The notes: generated from the sequence alone by a model not told the origin. 64,000 bases of DNA from Tetranychus cinnabarinus (GCA_022266195.1 WHVY01000006.1:5332001-5396000); one strand, 5' to 3'. Shown: positions 10,686-22,902, numbered from the stretch's first letter. Numbers and translations: made by a program.

Positions 10686-10697
10686 ACCACTACTGTA

Positions 10698-10830
10698 CAG
10701 AGTGGATAGAAAGTTTCTGGTGTGTAGGCGTACGCCTTTTAGCTGCTCAATGTACTATTTTTCATAATGAGTGCCCCCTCTTGCGCATTTTTATCCCCTC
10801 GCACACACCAGAAACTTTCTATCCACTGTG
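10698..10830. mobile_element. 133-bp foldback MITE with TA flanks
   Basis: AGTGGATAGAAAGTTTCTGG (from 10701) continues to 10725 and is perfectly inverted at 10803-10827 (25 bp). TA lies on both sides (10696-10697 and 10831-10832). Right after it the host repeat resumes as GTTTATTTTGGCAT, the continuation expected from 4660-4815. So this element and the one at 8877-10695 entered at the same TA. Confidence 0.75.
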
Positions 10831-11260
10831 TAGTTTATTTTGGCATGACAAGATGTCAGAAAAATCAACAAAATGTAAGTCAAGTTACTTTATGTAACGA
10901 AATCAAAAATGAAACGTCCTTCTTTACCTGGACATTTCACCAGTGGGTTAACCTATGCTGAACATGGTGAAATTAGCATTGACCCGTGGATAACAAATGA
11001 AGATTTTGATACTTTACATTGACTTTAAGCACTTCGATTATAATCGCATGGAGTCATTAATAGGCGAGAGTCAAGCCTTTTACACACTTTTGTCAGCGTC
11101 AAATGGTGAAAAAAGCCGAAAAACCGCGATGGATTAAAGGATGAAGATGATTATGCCGAAGACGTTACAGCATTTTTTGTGTTTGACAGTCTATTCTACA
11201 TGTATATATACACGTGTATTATATCGATGCATTAACCAAGATTTTATCGTTATATTTCAC

Positions 11261-11266
11261 TTTATT
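11261..11266 (-). terminator. AATAAA polyadenylation signal of peptide gene 1
   Basis: AATAAA on the minus strand, 55 bp after the stop of the gene at 11321-11476. The same signal in the same context follows the paralogue at 13107-13229 (13059-13064). Confidence 0.55.
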
Positions 11267-11320
11267 TGCTCATTTCATTACAACACAAGAGGACTGAATA
11301 GTTCATTTCGATGATAATTC

Positions 11321-11476
11321 TCAAAATGGTCCAAATGCTCCAATTTCTTTAGCTGTTGGGGCAATTGCTGTGTTTATGGTCTTTGGGGGCTTAAGGAGCT
11401 GAGCTTGGACCATAAAAAATCCATAGATGGCTGAAATAACCAGGAAACAGATTACTTGGAAAAGGCTGATACTCAT
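11321..11476 (-). CDS. Small secreted peptide 1 (51 aa)
   Basis: Single-exon gene starting at the ATG at 11474-11476. Residues 1-25 form a signal peptide whose core is QVICFLVISAIYGFFMVQA. Cleavage after VQA would leave a 26-residue, Cys-free, Pro/Ala/Lys-containing peptide beginning QLLKPPKT and ending GAFGPF. The paralogue at 13107-13229 keeps 20 of the 25 signal residues but has an unrelated mature part. Both genes have a TATAAAAG box at the same distance upstream and AATAAA downstream, so they are transcription units and not chance frames. The function is unknown: a hypervariable secreted effector, antimicrobial or signalling peptide would all fit. I do not recognise a family. Confidence 0.7.
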   Translation of the reverse strand: MSISLFQVICFLVISAIYGFFMVQAQLLKPPKTINTAIAPTAKEIGAFGPF

Positions 11477-11598
11477 TGTGAGTTTGAACTGTTGATATTT
11501 GTTGCAATGAGATGCAGAAAACACAATTTATTAATAGATGAAATTGTGATAGTTTAACTGTAGATCTTTTAATGATGACCTCAATTGGAATTGGCATT

Positions 11599-11606
11599 CT
11601 TTTATA
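11599..11606 (-). promoter_or_regulatory. TATA box of peptide gene 1
   Basis: TATAAAAG on the minus strand, about 123 bp before the start codon. The stretch from the box to the ATG is conserved with the paralogue (box at 13346-13353), including GTGTTTTCTGC before the start region. Confidence 0.6.
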
Positions 11607-12476
11607 CAGAAAATTAACGCATCCTGAGTAAATTAACAACTTCAAATGATAATCATAATTATTACTCAGTTTCAATTGATTTATTCAAATATAGCTCATA
11701 GTTGATGGTTTCAATGACTTGTATTAATTAAGTTTTTTTGCACTTTAGGTAAATGTTTAAAAAAGAGAAATGTTAAGGTTTTCCAATTCCAACATACAAA
11801 ACTCATTGGTTCATCAACAAAATGTTGGAACCCTCATGATATTGGAATAGCTGTTGTTTCATGAGTCACGAATTAACATAACTAACTATTGATTTGAAGT
11901 TAACTATAACCTTTAGATAATTACTACTAATGAATAACACAACATGGCATTGAAGGTTGCAGATGAATGCAATTTTGAGGGTGACTTCAATGGTACAATG
12001 CCTATTTTGAGTGACATTTTAGGTTGAATTTGAGTTTTGATTAAAAAATACTTTCTTCACCAATCTACACAATAAATAAAGTCAATGTATCTAATGTTTG
12101 TGTCAAGATTGTATTAAACTGAGCTGGTTCTAAGAAAAAAATTTCACGGCATGAAAGCTCTAATTCTGCTATCGTTACACCCTACGAAAAATAGGAAACC
12201 TCTCATCAGAATTTAGATCTCTGAGAAATTCATGAAAATAGAAGCTGGACGAAAAAATATAAAATCCATATTCAATAACATTGAGGGGGAAATTTTTTTT
12301 GTTATTCAAGTTGATGGCTCATTGTTGGACCATAGAACGAATATGCCACCGAATTAGTACATCTTGCGATTGGCATTAGTATAGATATTATTCAAGGTTT
12401 TTATCGTTCAATTTCAATTTATTTTTTTATTTCATGGTTACAATTCAGGATTTACCGATTAGGTTCAGTACTATAC

Positions 12477-12612
12477 CTAGATTAATAATTGTCCAGCAAG
12501 TTTATCCAGCTCACTTTTCCGAGGATCAGTCATCTGAGCGCACAGCATAACGAATCCATAGATGAAATAGCCAGGAACACGATTACTTTCGGAAGGCAAT
12601 TCTGAGATACAC
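12477..12612 (-). pseudogene. Degraded small secreted-peptide gene (right-arm copy)
   Basis: Inverted twin of 6029-6164, of the same length (136 nt) and with the same GTG-for-ATG start, N-terminal indels and 4-nt deletion in the signal core. The upstream TATAAAAG seen in the intact paralogues is damaged here (near 12705-12715, reading TATAATG-like). Confidence 0.6.
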
Positions 12613-13106
12613 TGTTGATTATGTTGAGGTTGTAGCAGAAAACACAATTTTCACTGAAAGTTTTACTGTAGATCTTTTAATGATTATCTAAATCAAAAAA
12701 TTCATTATACACACAGAAAATTAACACATCCTGAGTACATAATCAACTTCAAATGATAATCATTATTCTAATTTTTACCCAGTTTCTATTGAAGCTATTC
12801 AAATATAGCGCATAGTTGTAGGTTTTAAGGTTTTTATTAATTTAACATAAATTTAGATAAATCTAAGGGCTCGATTGTAATTGTTATAAGTTTTTTAATT
12901 TAAAAATAAAAGAATTGATAAACAATGAACAAATAGCCGCGATGTATTGAAAGATAAAGATGATGCCGAAGAGTTACAGTATTATTTTGTGTTTGATAGT
13001 CTATCCTTTTATATCAATAAATAATTCAAGATTTTATCGTTATATTTCCATATTTCGCTTTATTTGTTTATTTCATTACAATAAAAGAGGACTGAATTAC
13101 TCATGA

Positions 13107-13229
13107 TTATTGTGAGAATGGCCAGTCATTACGTTTTACAATACCGATTGAATGAGCTTGGACCATAACAAATCCATAGATGGCTGAAATAACCAGGAAA
13201 CAGATTACTTGGGCAAAGCTGATATTCAT
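13107..13229 (-). CDS. Small secreted peptide 2 (40 aa)
   Basis: Single exon, ATG at 13227-13229, stop TAA at 13107-13109. The signal peptide (1-25) has the core QVICFLVISAIYGFVMVQA, almost the same as its paralogue at 11321-11476. The predicted mature part is 15 residues, HSIGIVKRNDWPFSQ, with an internal KR pair that could be a processing site. TATAAAAG (13346-13353) lies about 117 bp upstream and AATAAA (13059-13064) lies 43 bp downstream. Length, promoter, leader and signal are shared with peptide 1, while the mature sequence is replaced. This is the pattern of fast-evolving secreted peptides. Function unknown. Confidence 0.7.
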   Translation of the reverse strand: MNISFAQVICFLVISAIYGFVMVQAHSIGIVKRNDWPFSQ

Positions 13230-13345
13230 TGTGAGTTTGGACTGTTGATATTTTTTTCAGTGGGAAGCAGAAAACACAATTCAGATGTAACACTGATACT
13301 TTTATTGTAGATATTTTAATGATGATCTCAATCGGAATTCGCATT

Positions 13346-13353
13346 CTTTTATA
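13346..13353 (-). promoter_or_regulatory. TATA box of peptide gene 2
   Basis: TATAAAAG on the minus strand, placed as in the paralogous gene, within a conserved block from GTTAATTTTCTGTATAAAAG to the start codon. Confidence 0.6.
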
Positions 13354-14275
13354 CAGAAAATTAACGCATCCTGAGTACATAAACAACTTGAAATTATAAT
13401 TATTATAATTTTTACTCAGTTTCGATTGAAGCTATTCAAATATAGCTCATAGTGGAACGTTTTAATGGCTTTTATTAATTTAGCATAAATTTAGAAAAAT
13501 GTTTAAAAGCAGAGACATTAACTTGTAGACATCGACACTTTTCAATTTAAACATGAAACGCATCATTTGATCAACAAAATATTCGAACCCTCATGATATT
13601 GGAATAGCTGTTATTTTATGAGTCAATCATTAGCATTCACAAATATTGATTCGCAGTTAACTATAACCTTTTAATGACTCCTACTAATGACTAACATACA
13701 ACGTGTCACCTAGTCATTGAAGATTGCAGATGAATGCAATTTTGAGGGTGACTTCAATGATATTTCGAGCGATTCATTTCATTTTAAATTTGAGTTTTGA
13801 TAAAAAAAAATTTCTTTACCAATCAAAATAAAATGAATGATTTTTGAAAGGTTTATTGTTAGTCTCAAGTCAAGTTAACTATGTAAGTGTAACTTATTGA
13901 TCTCTTTAAATTATTACATTGTAAATCAATCTCTTTTTGGCCACAAGCAGTCATTCGGATGAAGTCGCTTTCATTACCTTTGCAACAACAATAATTTTCA
14001 GTTTGAGATTCAATCTAACCATCTTTTCAGCACAGATAGATGCGCCAGTCTATCGATTGAAATTGTATCTATTTTTTGCATTATTTTTTTAGATGAATCA
14101 TAGCTGATAATAGCTTGAATTGTTAGCCTTTCTGACTAACTTTAAGTTGTCTGATTAACAGTGAAAATTTCAACCTCTAACAATAGTTTGATTGGGTGTC
14201 ACGAGATGTCAGAGCTTCAACTTGTATAAACTGAAAATTAAATTTGAAAAAAATATTTTTCATGAAAATTAAAAG

Positions 14276-17200
14276 CCAACTGATTGTACCTGAGATATTT
14301 TGTAAATTGATCATAAAATCATTTCTTTGTTAATTTACGTGAAAGAACAATGACTTAGCAATGGTCTCAACTTATTGAACAATTGATTATTTTAAAAATG
14401 AGCAACAGTTATAATCAATGTTGAATCAAAGTCAAGCTGTTTTAGCCAACTTCATCTTGTAAAGCTTTTACAAATGAAACCTAAAAATATTCAGCCAAAC
14501 ATTAACAATCATGTGAAACTGGAACAATTTGCAAAAAACAATGTTTAAATTGTAAACATTTCAACTCTGAAAAAAAGTTTCATTGAATATTTGCTATTTG
14601 CTCACTTAATTAGCCTTCAATCTGCTAAACAATAACCATTAATCTGCTGATTGTTAAAGTTAATCACAATCTTAGAAGCAATTACATTCATTAAGACATA
14701 TTTTCCCCATTAATCCTCATCTACATCTATTTTTCAATCTGTTTACTAAACTGTGAACATAACTTTGAATCCAAAGTGAAAAAAATTGCAATCATTGGCT
14801 TCATTTACTTAACCCTCAACATAGACGACTATTGATTTAACCTGAATCAAGTAATTGCCGTTTCTCCTACTCAACGTTAGTTCATATGTATCTTCAAGTT
14901 GTACCTTAATGTGGTTCAACAATGATCTGAATCATTATCATAATCATCTTCACTCCATTTGCATCAACTGGTTCCTTCAGGTCAACAATTTTTCAATTTA
15001 CATTAAACTTAAAGATCCATAATAACGGAGAAGCAAATGAAGAGCGATTTATCCAAATGTTGAGATATTCAATTAACTATTGTTGACCAAAACCTGTGGC
15101 AATCTTGATTGTTCAAATTAAATCATTTTCATCATTGGCTAAGTCAATGCTGGACATCAATCAATAACACCTTCACTTGGTAAACATAGGCAATTGATTA
15201 AGTTTGAAATTGTTTACCTCTTCAACTGCCTTTAATTGTGAATATAGTTTTTGTAGTAATCAATTATTTTCTTAATTATATCAGCTTTTAGGCTAGATGT
15301 GTGGGCTAATCAGATTAGACAACAAAAGTGGTTCCAATGAATCTAAATGCTGTTGGCTCGCCAAACATGGCAATGACTCGGAATGATTATAAGCTAATTC
15401 AGTGGCATTACAATTGATTGATTGAAATTGATTTAAATAATTGAGATGAACAAAAGTGACCAAAATAAAGTCAACTTGATATGGAAAACTGTTTGACAAA
15501 AAAACAATACTTTTCTTTGTAATCATTGTGATATTATTTGTGGACATTTTCCCGTGAGAAGCGAGAATTGACAATTCAATTGAGCTTCACTGGCGATCAA
15601 CTAATCATAAATGTGTATATAATCATGATTTGATTTGGAAATTTCATTGTTATCAAAATAATCCGTCTGATATTATACAAATATAATCATCTGTTGAATC
15701 GCAAGATTCAAGCAAAACATTTTTTCCCAAATTATTTTAAAGTAAACATTTTTTGCTCATTATTTCTTACAATAAAATGTAAATCGATACATTTAGCCAA
15801 CATTAGATGAACAAGTTGAAAATAGAGTTCAAAATAGGATACTTTTTAGCTGAATGATTATTCATAAACACGCCAGACATGTTTGTTAACTGATATTGAC
15901 AAATTAAGATTAGCAATTTTCATTCTTCCTTGGTTAACGTTGATACATTGATCTTTTGTTTATTTGGTTAAACATTTTCTGGTATCAACATTGAAGCTTG
16001 TTTTACTTTAACCTTACAAGTTGGCCTTTACAAGGAACCTCTACAAAAGTTCACCTTTACAGCATATTGTTTGCAAACTTGCTTGTAATCCAAGATTTTG
16101 GTCTTTTTGTTTATGTTCAAAGGTAGATTCAATAGCAAACGTTTTACATTTACATTTACAAATTTATAATCACAAGATTTAACTTTTAAAAAGGCAATAA
16201 AATTCACTATTTTGTGTAACTGACACAAGCAAATTGAATTTAAAATGTTTACGCTGAAAGGCACCCAAATATGACTGAGCAAACGGGGAAAACCAGGAAT
16301 TTAGTAAAGAACCGAATTATTCCATGTAAATGCTAAAGTCCATTACAAGAAATATCCGAACACCATTTACTTTCAATAACAGAGACAATGCTTCAAAACC
16401 AGAAGTAATAGTGAAAAAGGATCAAATATGAGCTGGTTAGCGATTTGAAGCGATCGGAATTGTTTGCCATTTTTTGGGTACAAAGGAATTACTTGACAGC
16501 TACAAAACCCAAATCAGAGATCAATTAATAGTCCTTTTATCCCAAATTATTAGACATTTTCCAAGTCTCAGGTCCATCATAAGCAACTTTGTTGACAATT
16601 GTGACAATTGTTTACTTGATCCACGTTGAAATTGGTCTTCAATTTTCTCCAAATCCACAGATTTTATTCAGCTGAATCGGGTAAGATTTGGTATTCATAT
16701 TGACCTTTTCTTAAAGATATCATCGCTTTTGATCCATTTGTAGAGAGTCATGTAACATCCATATTAGACCAAGAAACCTGAATTGGTAAGAAGAAAAAAG
16801 TGAAGTTGAAATTAGTTGAATTGAACATTAATCAAGAATGAAACAGTCGATATATCTACTTGGATCAACTGTAATTTAAGCTGCAATTGGTCTAATTAAA
16901 AGTTTGAGAAGGTAATCAACTAATTATGTTTGATTTGTTGGATAAGCGAGTTGGTATTAACTGTTGAACGATGGAGTTAAAAAGGCATTTTCAATCAAGT
17001 AATCAATATCCTGTTGATAGTTGAACAATTAAACAGTAGGTAATCCATACTGATTTACTAATCAATCAATTTCACATTTACTTTTTATTATTACTATACA
17101 TTAAATATTCAATTGTAATGTGAATTTGGAGAAACCTTTAAACATGAATTGCAGATAATAACTCAACTCATTTTAAGCTTCTATTTTTTTCATCTTATAA

Positions 17201-20200
17201 TATTAGTTCATTAACACTTGTAATCATCCAAATTGACTGTAAATGGTCTGGTAAAAGGTAACTAATCTAATTTAAATTGTCAAACAAAACAAATAGGAAA
17301 GAAATGTAAGTAATAGTTAACCAAGCGCGAAAATTAAACTGTAAATTGGGCAAAAAAAGGCAAGAGAAATTAATTTCTGTTTAGCTTAATGGTAACAACA
17401 AGGAAGAAAGCAACTTTTGTTACCTAAACATGTTTTAATTTGAGTTAGTATTTAATAAATTGTAATCAAGTTGAACACAATTGACTACAATAATAGTAAA
17501 GGTAAAAAAAGCTGTTGCTCAGGAATGAAGGTGATTGACTCTCTATGGTTTAATAATAAGCTAACAGGTAACAATGCGTTGGTAAAGTTACCGTTGGTAA
17601 CCTAACTAGAGACTGTATTTATCATTTTAATAGTGATGATTTGGAAGAGATGAAGATGGAAAGAGGGAATCAAAATTGAATGAAAGCAAAAAGGTAACCC
17701 AAACTTGTCTTGAAAATTATTCCTACCAATATGGTAAAGAAGAGGCTTCCCTTACAACGTTATTGCCTTGAGGCAAGCACTTGCTTTCGGTTTGTTCAAA
17801 TTTTGATTGTTCAAACTCTTCAATTCTGTTTCAATGTTACATGATAAAGTATTAGTTGGAATGGGAAAAAGGAATGAAAAAGGTGGATGTTTCTAGGAGG
17901 GGAAAACGGAATAGTTAGGTAAGTATAACTTGAATTTCAACAAACAAGAAATATGAAAACAAGAAACTGCTACTACATTCTGTAATAAAATACCTTTTTT
18001 GTAATGAAATCAACAAAAAAAAAGATAAAATTCCTAAGGTTATTTTACCATTGTGGTCACTTTTGGAAGCCAAATGTAACACATTTTGAAATCTTTACAT
18101 TTTGAAGGAAAATGTTGGCAATTTTGGTCTCTTTTTTTCCCTTTCAATTTTCCTTGTCCTTTTAAACACATTTATTGACTCCTCTGCTCTCTGTAAAAGT
18201 GGAGGATAGAAGAAAATAAGAGAGAAAAAGAGAGAAAAGGTGAGATGAAAAAGGTAAAAAGAGAGAAAAGGAGAAACTATTAAAGGTAATACTCACCTGT
18301 TTCCTTTATTTCCTTTCGCCCTCTTAGACTTTCTTTACATTTGCTTCAAAGTCTCTCTTTGGTACCTTACTTTACCTTCTCACCCTTCATCTTATTCCTT
18401 GGAAATACACATTTTTACACATTTCTTTAAATCATTCATTTTTGGGTAAAAAAAGTCTATTGTAATCAATCGAGCAAAATATTGGGTTTTTAAGGCGCTT
18501 TTACAGCAATTCTTAAGGCGCTGCATTTAAAAAAATAAAATCTATGGCAGGGACATCTGGCGGAATAAAATGGAAAACACTGCTTTTACCGGTTTTTTCT
18601 CACTTGATTCATCTCATTCACTTTACTCTCCTTCATACCTTTACCTTTGATCCAATCTAACAAATTTACTTCACTCTTTGACACTTGATTTGTGGTTGAA
18701 TATAGCAAAGTTTACTACCTTTTCTCGCTTTATATTCCTTTCGTTTAGTTAAAGTTACTTGATCGGTCCAATTTACAGGACTCTTGATTGAATTCAATGT
18801 TTATCGTTTCAACTTTAAATTACTTTCACCATTGACATTTTGTATCAAACATTGACCAACCAATCCTCAAACCATAACCAGTGTCTTCATCTCAATTAAT
18901 TGTATGGATTTAAATAAACTCATCTAACCATCATTACCAAGCATCATTAAGGATTTAACCCAAAGTAAGTTTCCCGTTTTCTCGTTTAATTTGTTCTCTT
19001 ATTTTCTTTCTCTTTATTTTCTTTTTTTGATTATTTGCCGTTTAAATACATTTCAGTGACAATTTTTGTCCCACTCAAAGTTTTCTCATCAAGCCTGTGA
19101 TGAAAATTGTTCCATGTTTATGTTTTTTTCTCTTCTTTTTCCAAAAGTATTGAATTGTGATGAAAAATTAATCATGTTTACCACCTTGTCTCCTTACCAT
19201 GTCTAACAATATTAACCTCTAACTCATCATTCATCGTATGTTAACATCAATCAGTCAACCAGAAAAAACAAAGCAGAAGTTGCTCAAAAAAAATAGAAAC
19301 CAAATAATCTGTCTTATCTGTCTTTTTTTTGTCTACCTCTGAAGTCTGTTACACTATTTTTTACCCTCTGCCTCATCGTTCTTACATTTTACCTGTTTTC
19401 TAACTTTCAATCTGTTTTTTCCTTCATCTGTCTGCTCTCTCTGTCTATTTCTTTTTTTCTTTGTTACGTTTTTTCTTTTCTTTTCTCTTTGTCCAAAAAG
19501 CAAAAGGTTTTTTCCATCAATGGTCATTTTCATCTCAACTTTATATCTCTCTCTTTTTTTGTTACCCACTTGAATCTAATCCTTGTATTATCCTGCATCT
19601 TGTGATTATCCTTCTCACAACACAATTTTAAAAATGTCAGTTAACTCTTTTTGTCTATTCCTAATGACAACTCATCTCATTATTTCAAACCATTTCATTA
19701 TCAAAAATAACCAATGATTCAAGTTCAACTCTTGTGTGTTAACCAACACGACCATCATTTCCGACCGGAAGATCAGTCGGCGTCCAAATAACATTCCTTT
19801 TCAATTTCATTAAACCATATCTTGTTGAAGCCGGAAAAAAGGTTAACATGAGTAAAAAAACGTAAAATATGATAATATGAATGAAGCAGAAGAAAGGTAA
19901 AAAAAAGACTTTTAAGACTTTGATAAACCAAACTATTGAAAAGATAACAACACAAACATACAATAGGCTTTGAATCACCTGAAACCTCATCAAACTTATC
20001 ATCATCACTATTAGTATGTTATTCATTCTTGAAGGTCGTTATACAGTTGATATTATTGCCATTATAAAATAATTTTTTGCTTATTATTCAATATCTAGTA
20101 CAGGTTGAGAGAGAAGAAAAAAGAAAAGGTAAAAAAGCAAAATATTTTCATTTTTGACACAAGTTCTTTCATTGCTTCTCTTCACCAACTTGAACCTTGT

Positions 20201-20707
20201 GATGCTATTAATAATGATATTGATGCTCTCAATTTTAACCAAATTAACATTAAACTCTATTGTGTTACATCTTTATTATAATTATCAGCATCATAAGCAA
20301 CCCAAATGACCCTTAACCAGAATCCTCACGAACATTAAACACCTTTTCCTTCCTCATAGCACTTTCTGTATCGCCATTTTTTCAGCATTACATCTGTAAG
20401 AAGAAGAAGATTTTGAATTGAAATTTACTTTAAATAAATTATCATCATCATCCTCTTGTGGTTATGTTGGTAGTGATAAAAGTAAATAAAGAAATGTCTT
20501 TGATTCTTCAAACAATTACAGTTCTAATTTACCGTTATACCACGAAGGAAAAAAGTTATAACTCATTTTGAATTTTCTTTAAATATTATTAACAATGAAG
20601 AATAGATTAAGCTTTTTTTCTACTCATGAAGTCTGTTCAACAGTGAATAATGAACATTTTTTTGCATCAAGAGATGAAAATAGTTGAACAAATATTTAAC
20701 GATCTCA
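14276..20707. other. Gene-poor AT-rich stretch
   Basis: Only short open frames without good starts or recognisable motifs. 19010-19570 is strongly pyrimidine-rich on the plus strand. A CT-rich, promoter-like zone (18578-18960) ends in CCAAA/GTAAGTTT at 18957-18965, a good splice donor. It could be a distal non-coding 5' exon of the large gene starting at 30417, but no transcript evidence exists here. Confidence 0.5.
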
Positions 20708-20950
20708 ATGAGATTCATGTTTAATCATGTTCGTCCCAATCAATCTCGTCCAATTGCAATTTCATTTTCAATCTTGATTTGTAAATCAATGAAAAGTCAA
20801 AATGATACTCAACCAGATTTCAGTGAATCCCTAAATCTCTTCAAACAACAATTTTCACCTTATTTTGTCCAAATTTTGCTCAAAATCTCACCATTTTTTA
20901 TCATTATTGTCTTCTTGATCTGCTTTACAATTTACTCATTAGTTCTGTAA
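20708..20950 (+). CDS. Possible tail-anchored micropeptide
   Basis: An open frame of 80 codons from ATG 20708, or 53 codons from ATG 20789, ends in a single hydrophobic helix (SPFFIIIVFLICFTIYSLVL) directly before the stop at 20950. The shorter form has a polar N-terminal part, then this C-terminal membrane helix. That layout resembles phospholamban/sarcolamban-type SERCA regulators, but I see no diagnostic residue match. Hydrophobic frames are common by chance in AT-rich DNA, so this is a weak call. Confidence 0.25.
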   Translation: MRFMFNHVRPNQSRPIAISFSILICKSMKSQNDTQPDFSESLNLFKQQFSPYFVQILLKISPFFIIIVFLICFTIYSLVL

Positions 20951-22301
20951 ACATAAATTTGACTTAATTTCCGTGAGAAATGGCAAGTTTTCACTTTCAA
21001 ATTGTCTTCATCTTTTGCTCATCAAACACACACTAATTATAATACTCGATGATTACCTTTGATGATAAGCTACTGGACTTGAAGGACAATTTAAATCGCA
21101 ATTTAAACTTTCCTTTATCTTCACTTTCAAGGTTTTCCTACCAATGACTTAACAAGGGTCAACCAAGCGTTTACTCTGTAAATTAAAGTTTCCCCCAAAA
21201 AAGATGATTAAGGTTCCTCTTGATATCCTCCTCCTCCTCCTCATCCTCTCCATGCACAAATCATCCTAGAACTAAGCCAATCTTAGCAACATTAAAACGT
21301 TTCAAACCTGATGAACCTTTGAAATGTAATCACTTGACTTGTCATTATTTTAATTTCAATTTTTGATTACATATATTTGTTGATTACCATCAACAGCAAC
21401 CCAATGCGGGTACAAAATGCTACATTGTCATTATGATGGTTAAGATGATCAACTTATTGTTGTTAGTTCCACTTGATTTAGATTAATAAAATTGTTATTT
21501 TGCATTTTTTTAATATTTAATTGTTGAACCAAAAAATGCTATTTTTAACCAAACTGTTGCATTCAAATTGAATGGTCCATTTTAATTTACATAATGACAA
21601 CAATTTATCCATCATTCAATTGCATCGTCTCGTCTGTTAATAATTATCCTTATCACAATCATCATTACCACCATCATCATCATTAAACATTACCCATTAG
21701 CTTTATCACCATTACGAGTGTTTCAATAATTGTATCAAACCTTTCCTACTCCTTTACCTGGTCAATTATTTTCAATCAAAATAACTTGCAAACTTGCTGT
21801 CAATGATAACACTGATTGTCAGATTAACCCGAAGGCAAAACCATTGAACAGCACAAAAACAAATAAAAGTGCAAACAAAGCTAATTAATTTCCTTGATTA
21901 GTTTACATAATGATTCAAATGAATGTCGATTGTAATTGAATTGATTTTTTTCTAGCATTTCTTGAGACAATCAATTTTCTCTATTCACGTTATTCAGTTA
22001 TCAACTTGAATTGAACTTAAAATTAAAATTTCAGTTATGCTAATAAGATGTGGTTTCAGTTTGGCATTTCACATGAAGCAAACTGATGAACCTTATTGGT
22101 GGTCTACATGTTATTAGTGAAAAATGAACACCATTAGACTGATAACTTGCCAGTAACAACATGATATTTATCACCATGAACCATTAATATTGATATTTGT
22201 TCATCTCAAACTCAACTTTAACATGTTATTTGTCAATTAAATATTTGCAACTATTGATTTACTCAATTTAATACGATTGTAATTAGCATCGATATACAAT
22301 A

Positions 22302-22900
22302 AGGAGTGGTCCCTAAAAAATTAGACAAATTTCGCAGAGAATTTCAACCATGTTAAGTTTCTTCGAATAAAGGATTCTATAGCCCAAATTGACAAGAATT
22401 TCATGGACTTTTCAAAAATATAATTTTTGTGAATCAAAATATTCAATTAAATAGCAAAAAATGGCTTTAATAGAATGGTAAGGGAAATTTGATAGTTCAG
22501 TTTTGTAAAATCCCTATGAAGCTAGCTATCAACCTATGAACCAAATAGTGTTTACAATCACTTTCAAAACTCCAGACTTCTTGATTTACTGCTCCTAAAG
22601 TTATGAAAAAAGCTGATATCGGTATGATAGGTTTGCGCAAACAGAGATCAGGTCAAAAAGTCGCTAAAATTTCGCCTTAAAAAATTGCTGAGCTCTAGTG
22701 AGAGATGAACTGAAAAATTTAGATGACGCGCTATTCAAGTGGCCTTTTCGGCCAAACTGACTTAAAATTACTGAAAGCTGATGGACAAGGCCTATTAGCT
22801 GTCCTCAATGAATGTATTTCTATGATTCCAGCGACAATTATTTAATACTTTGTAAGTTATAAACAGTCAAAGTTTGTCCAATTTTTTAGGGACCACTCCT
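22302..22900. mobile_element. 599-bp TA-flanked DNA element
   Basis: The 28-bp inverted termini begin AGGAGTGGTCCCTAAAAAAT and differ at one position (ATTAGACAAA against ATTGGACAAA). TA occurs on each side (22300-22301 and 22901-22902), as for Tc1/mariner elements. No transposase frame survives inside, so it is a MITE or a heavily decayed copy. Confidence 0.8.
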
Positions 22901-22902
22901 TA

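Larger units (their letters stand above)
8877..10695. mobile_element. TA-flanked MITE split by two later insertions
   Basis: The ends are CAGTAGTGGTTAGGGTT at 8877 and, after removing the solo LTR and its 5-bp duplication, ...ATCCTAACCACTACTG at 10695. The inverted termini continue as AAGTTAACAAA against TTTGTTAACTGA. TA flanks both sides (8875-8876 and 10696-10697), consistent with a Tc1/mariner-type target duplication. Without the 556-bp MITE and the 1,041-bp LTR the element is only about 210 bp and non-coding. Confidence 0.8.
11945..14275. repeat. Right arm of the inverted duplication, with extra tandem copies
   Basis: It contains the inverted partners of the left arm (11945-12775, 13825-13905, 14192-14275). 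The block 13690-13815 is in addition a direct, diverged copy of 11945-12065 (GAAG.TTGCAGATGAATGCAA and so on). The arm therefore also carries a tandem duplication that includes the peptide gene at 13107-13229. Between the copies, 12790-13080 and 13240-13690 hold promoter, leader and repeat sequence and no other gene. Confidence 0.75.

Noticed and set aside
10670..10961. Two overlapping plus-strand frames around 10.7-10.9 kb
   Set aside because: They read across the solo LTR end, the foldback MITE and the host repeat, so they cannot be one gene.
11391..11675. Longer minus-strand frames overlapping peptide gene 1 (and 13129-13386 over gene 2)
   Set aside because: They start upstream of the TATA box and are in another frame; the conserved signal-peptide frame is the better one.
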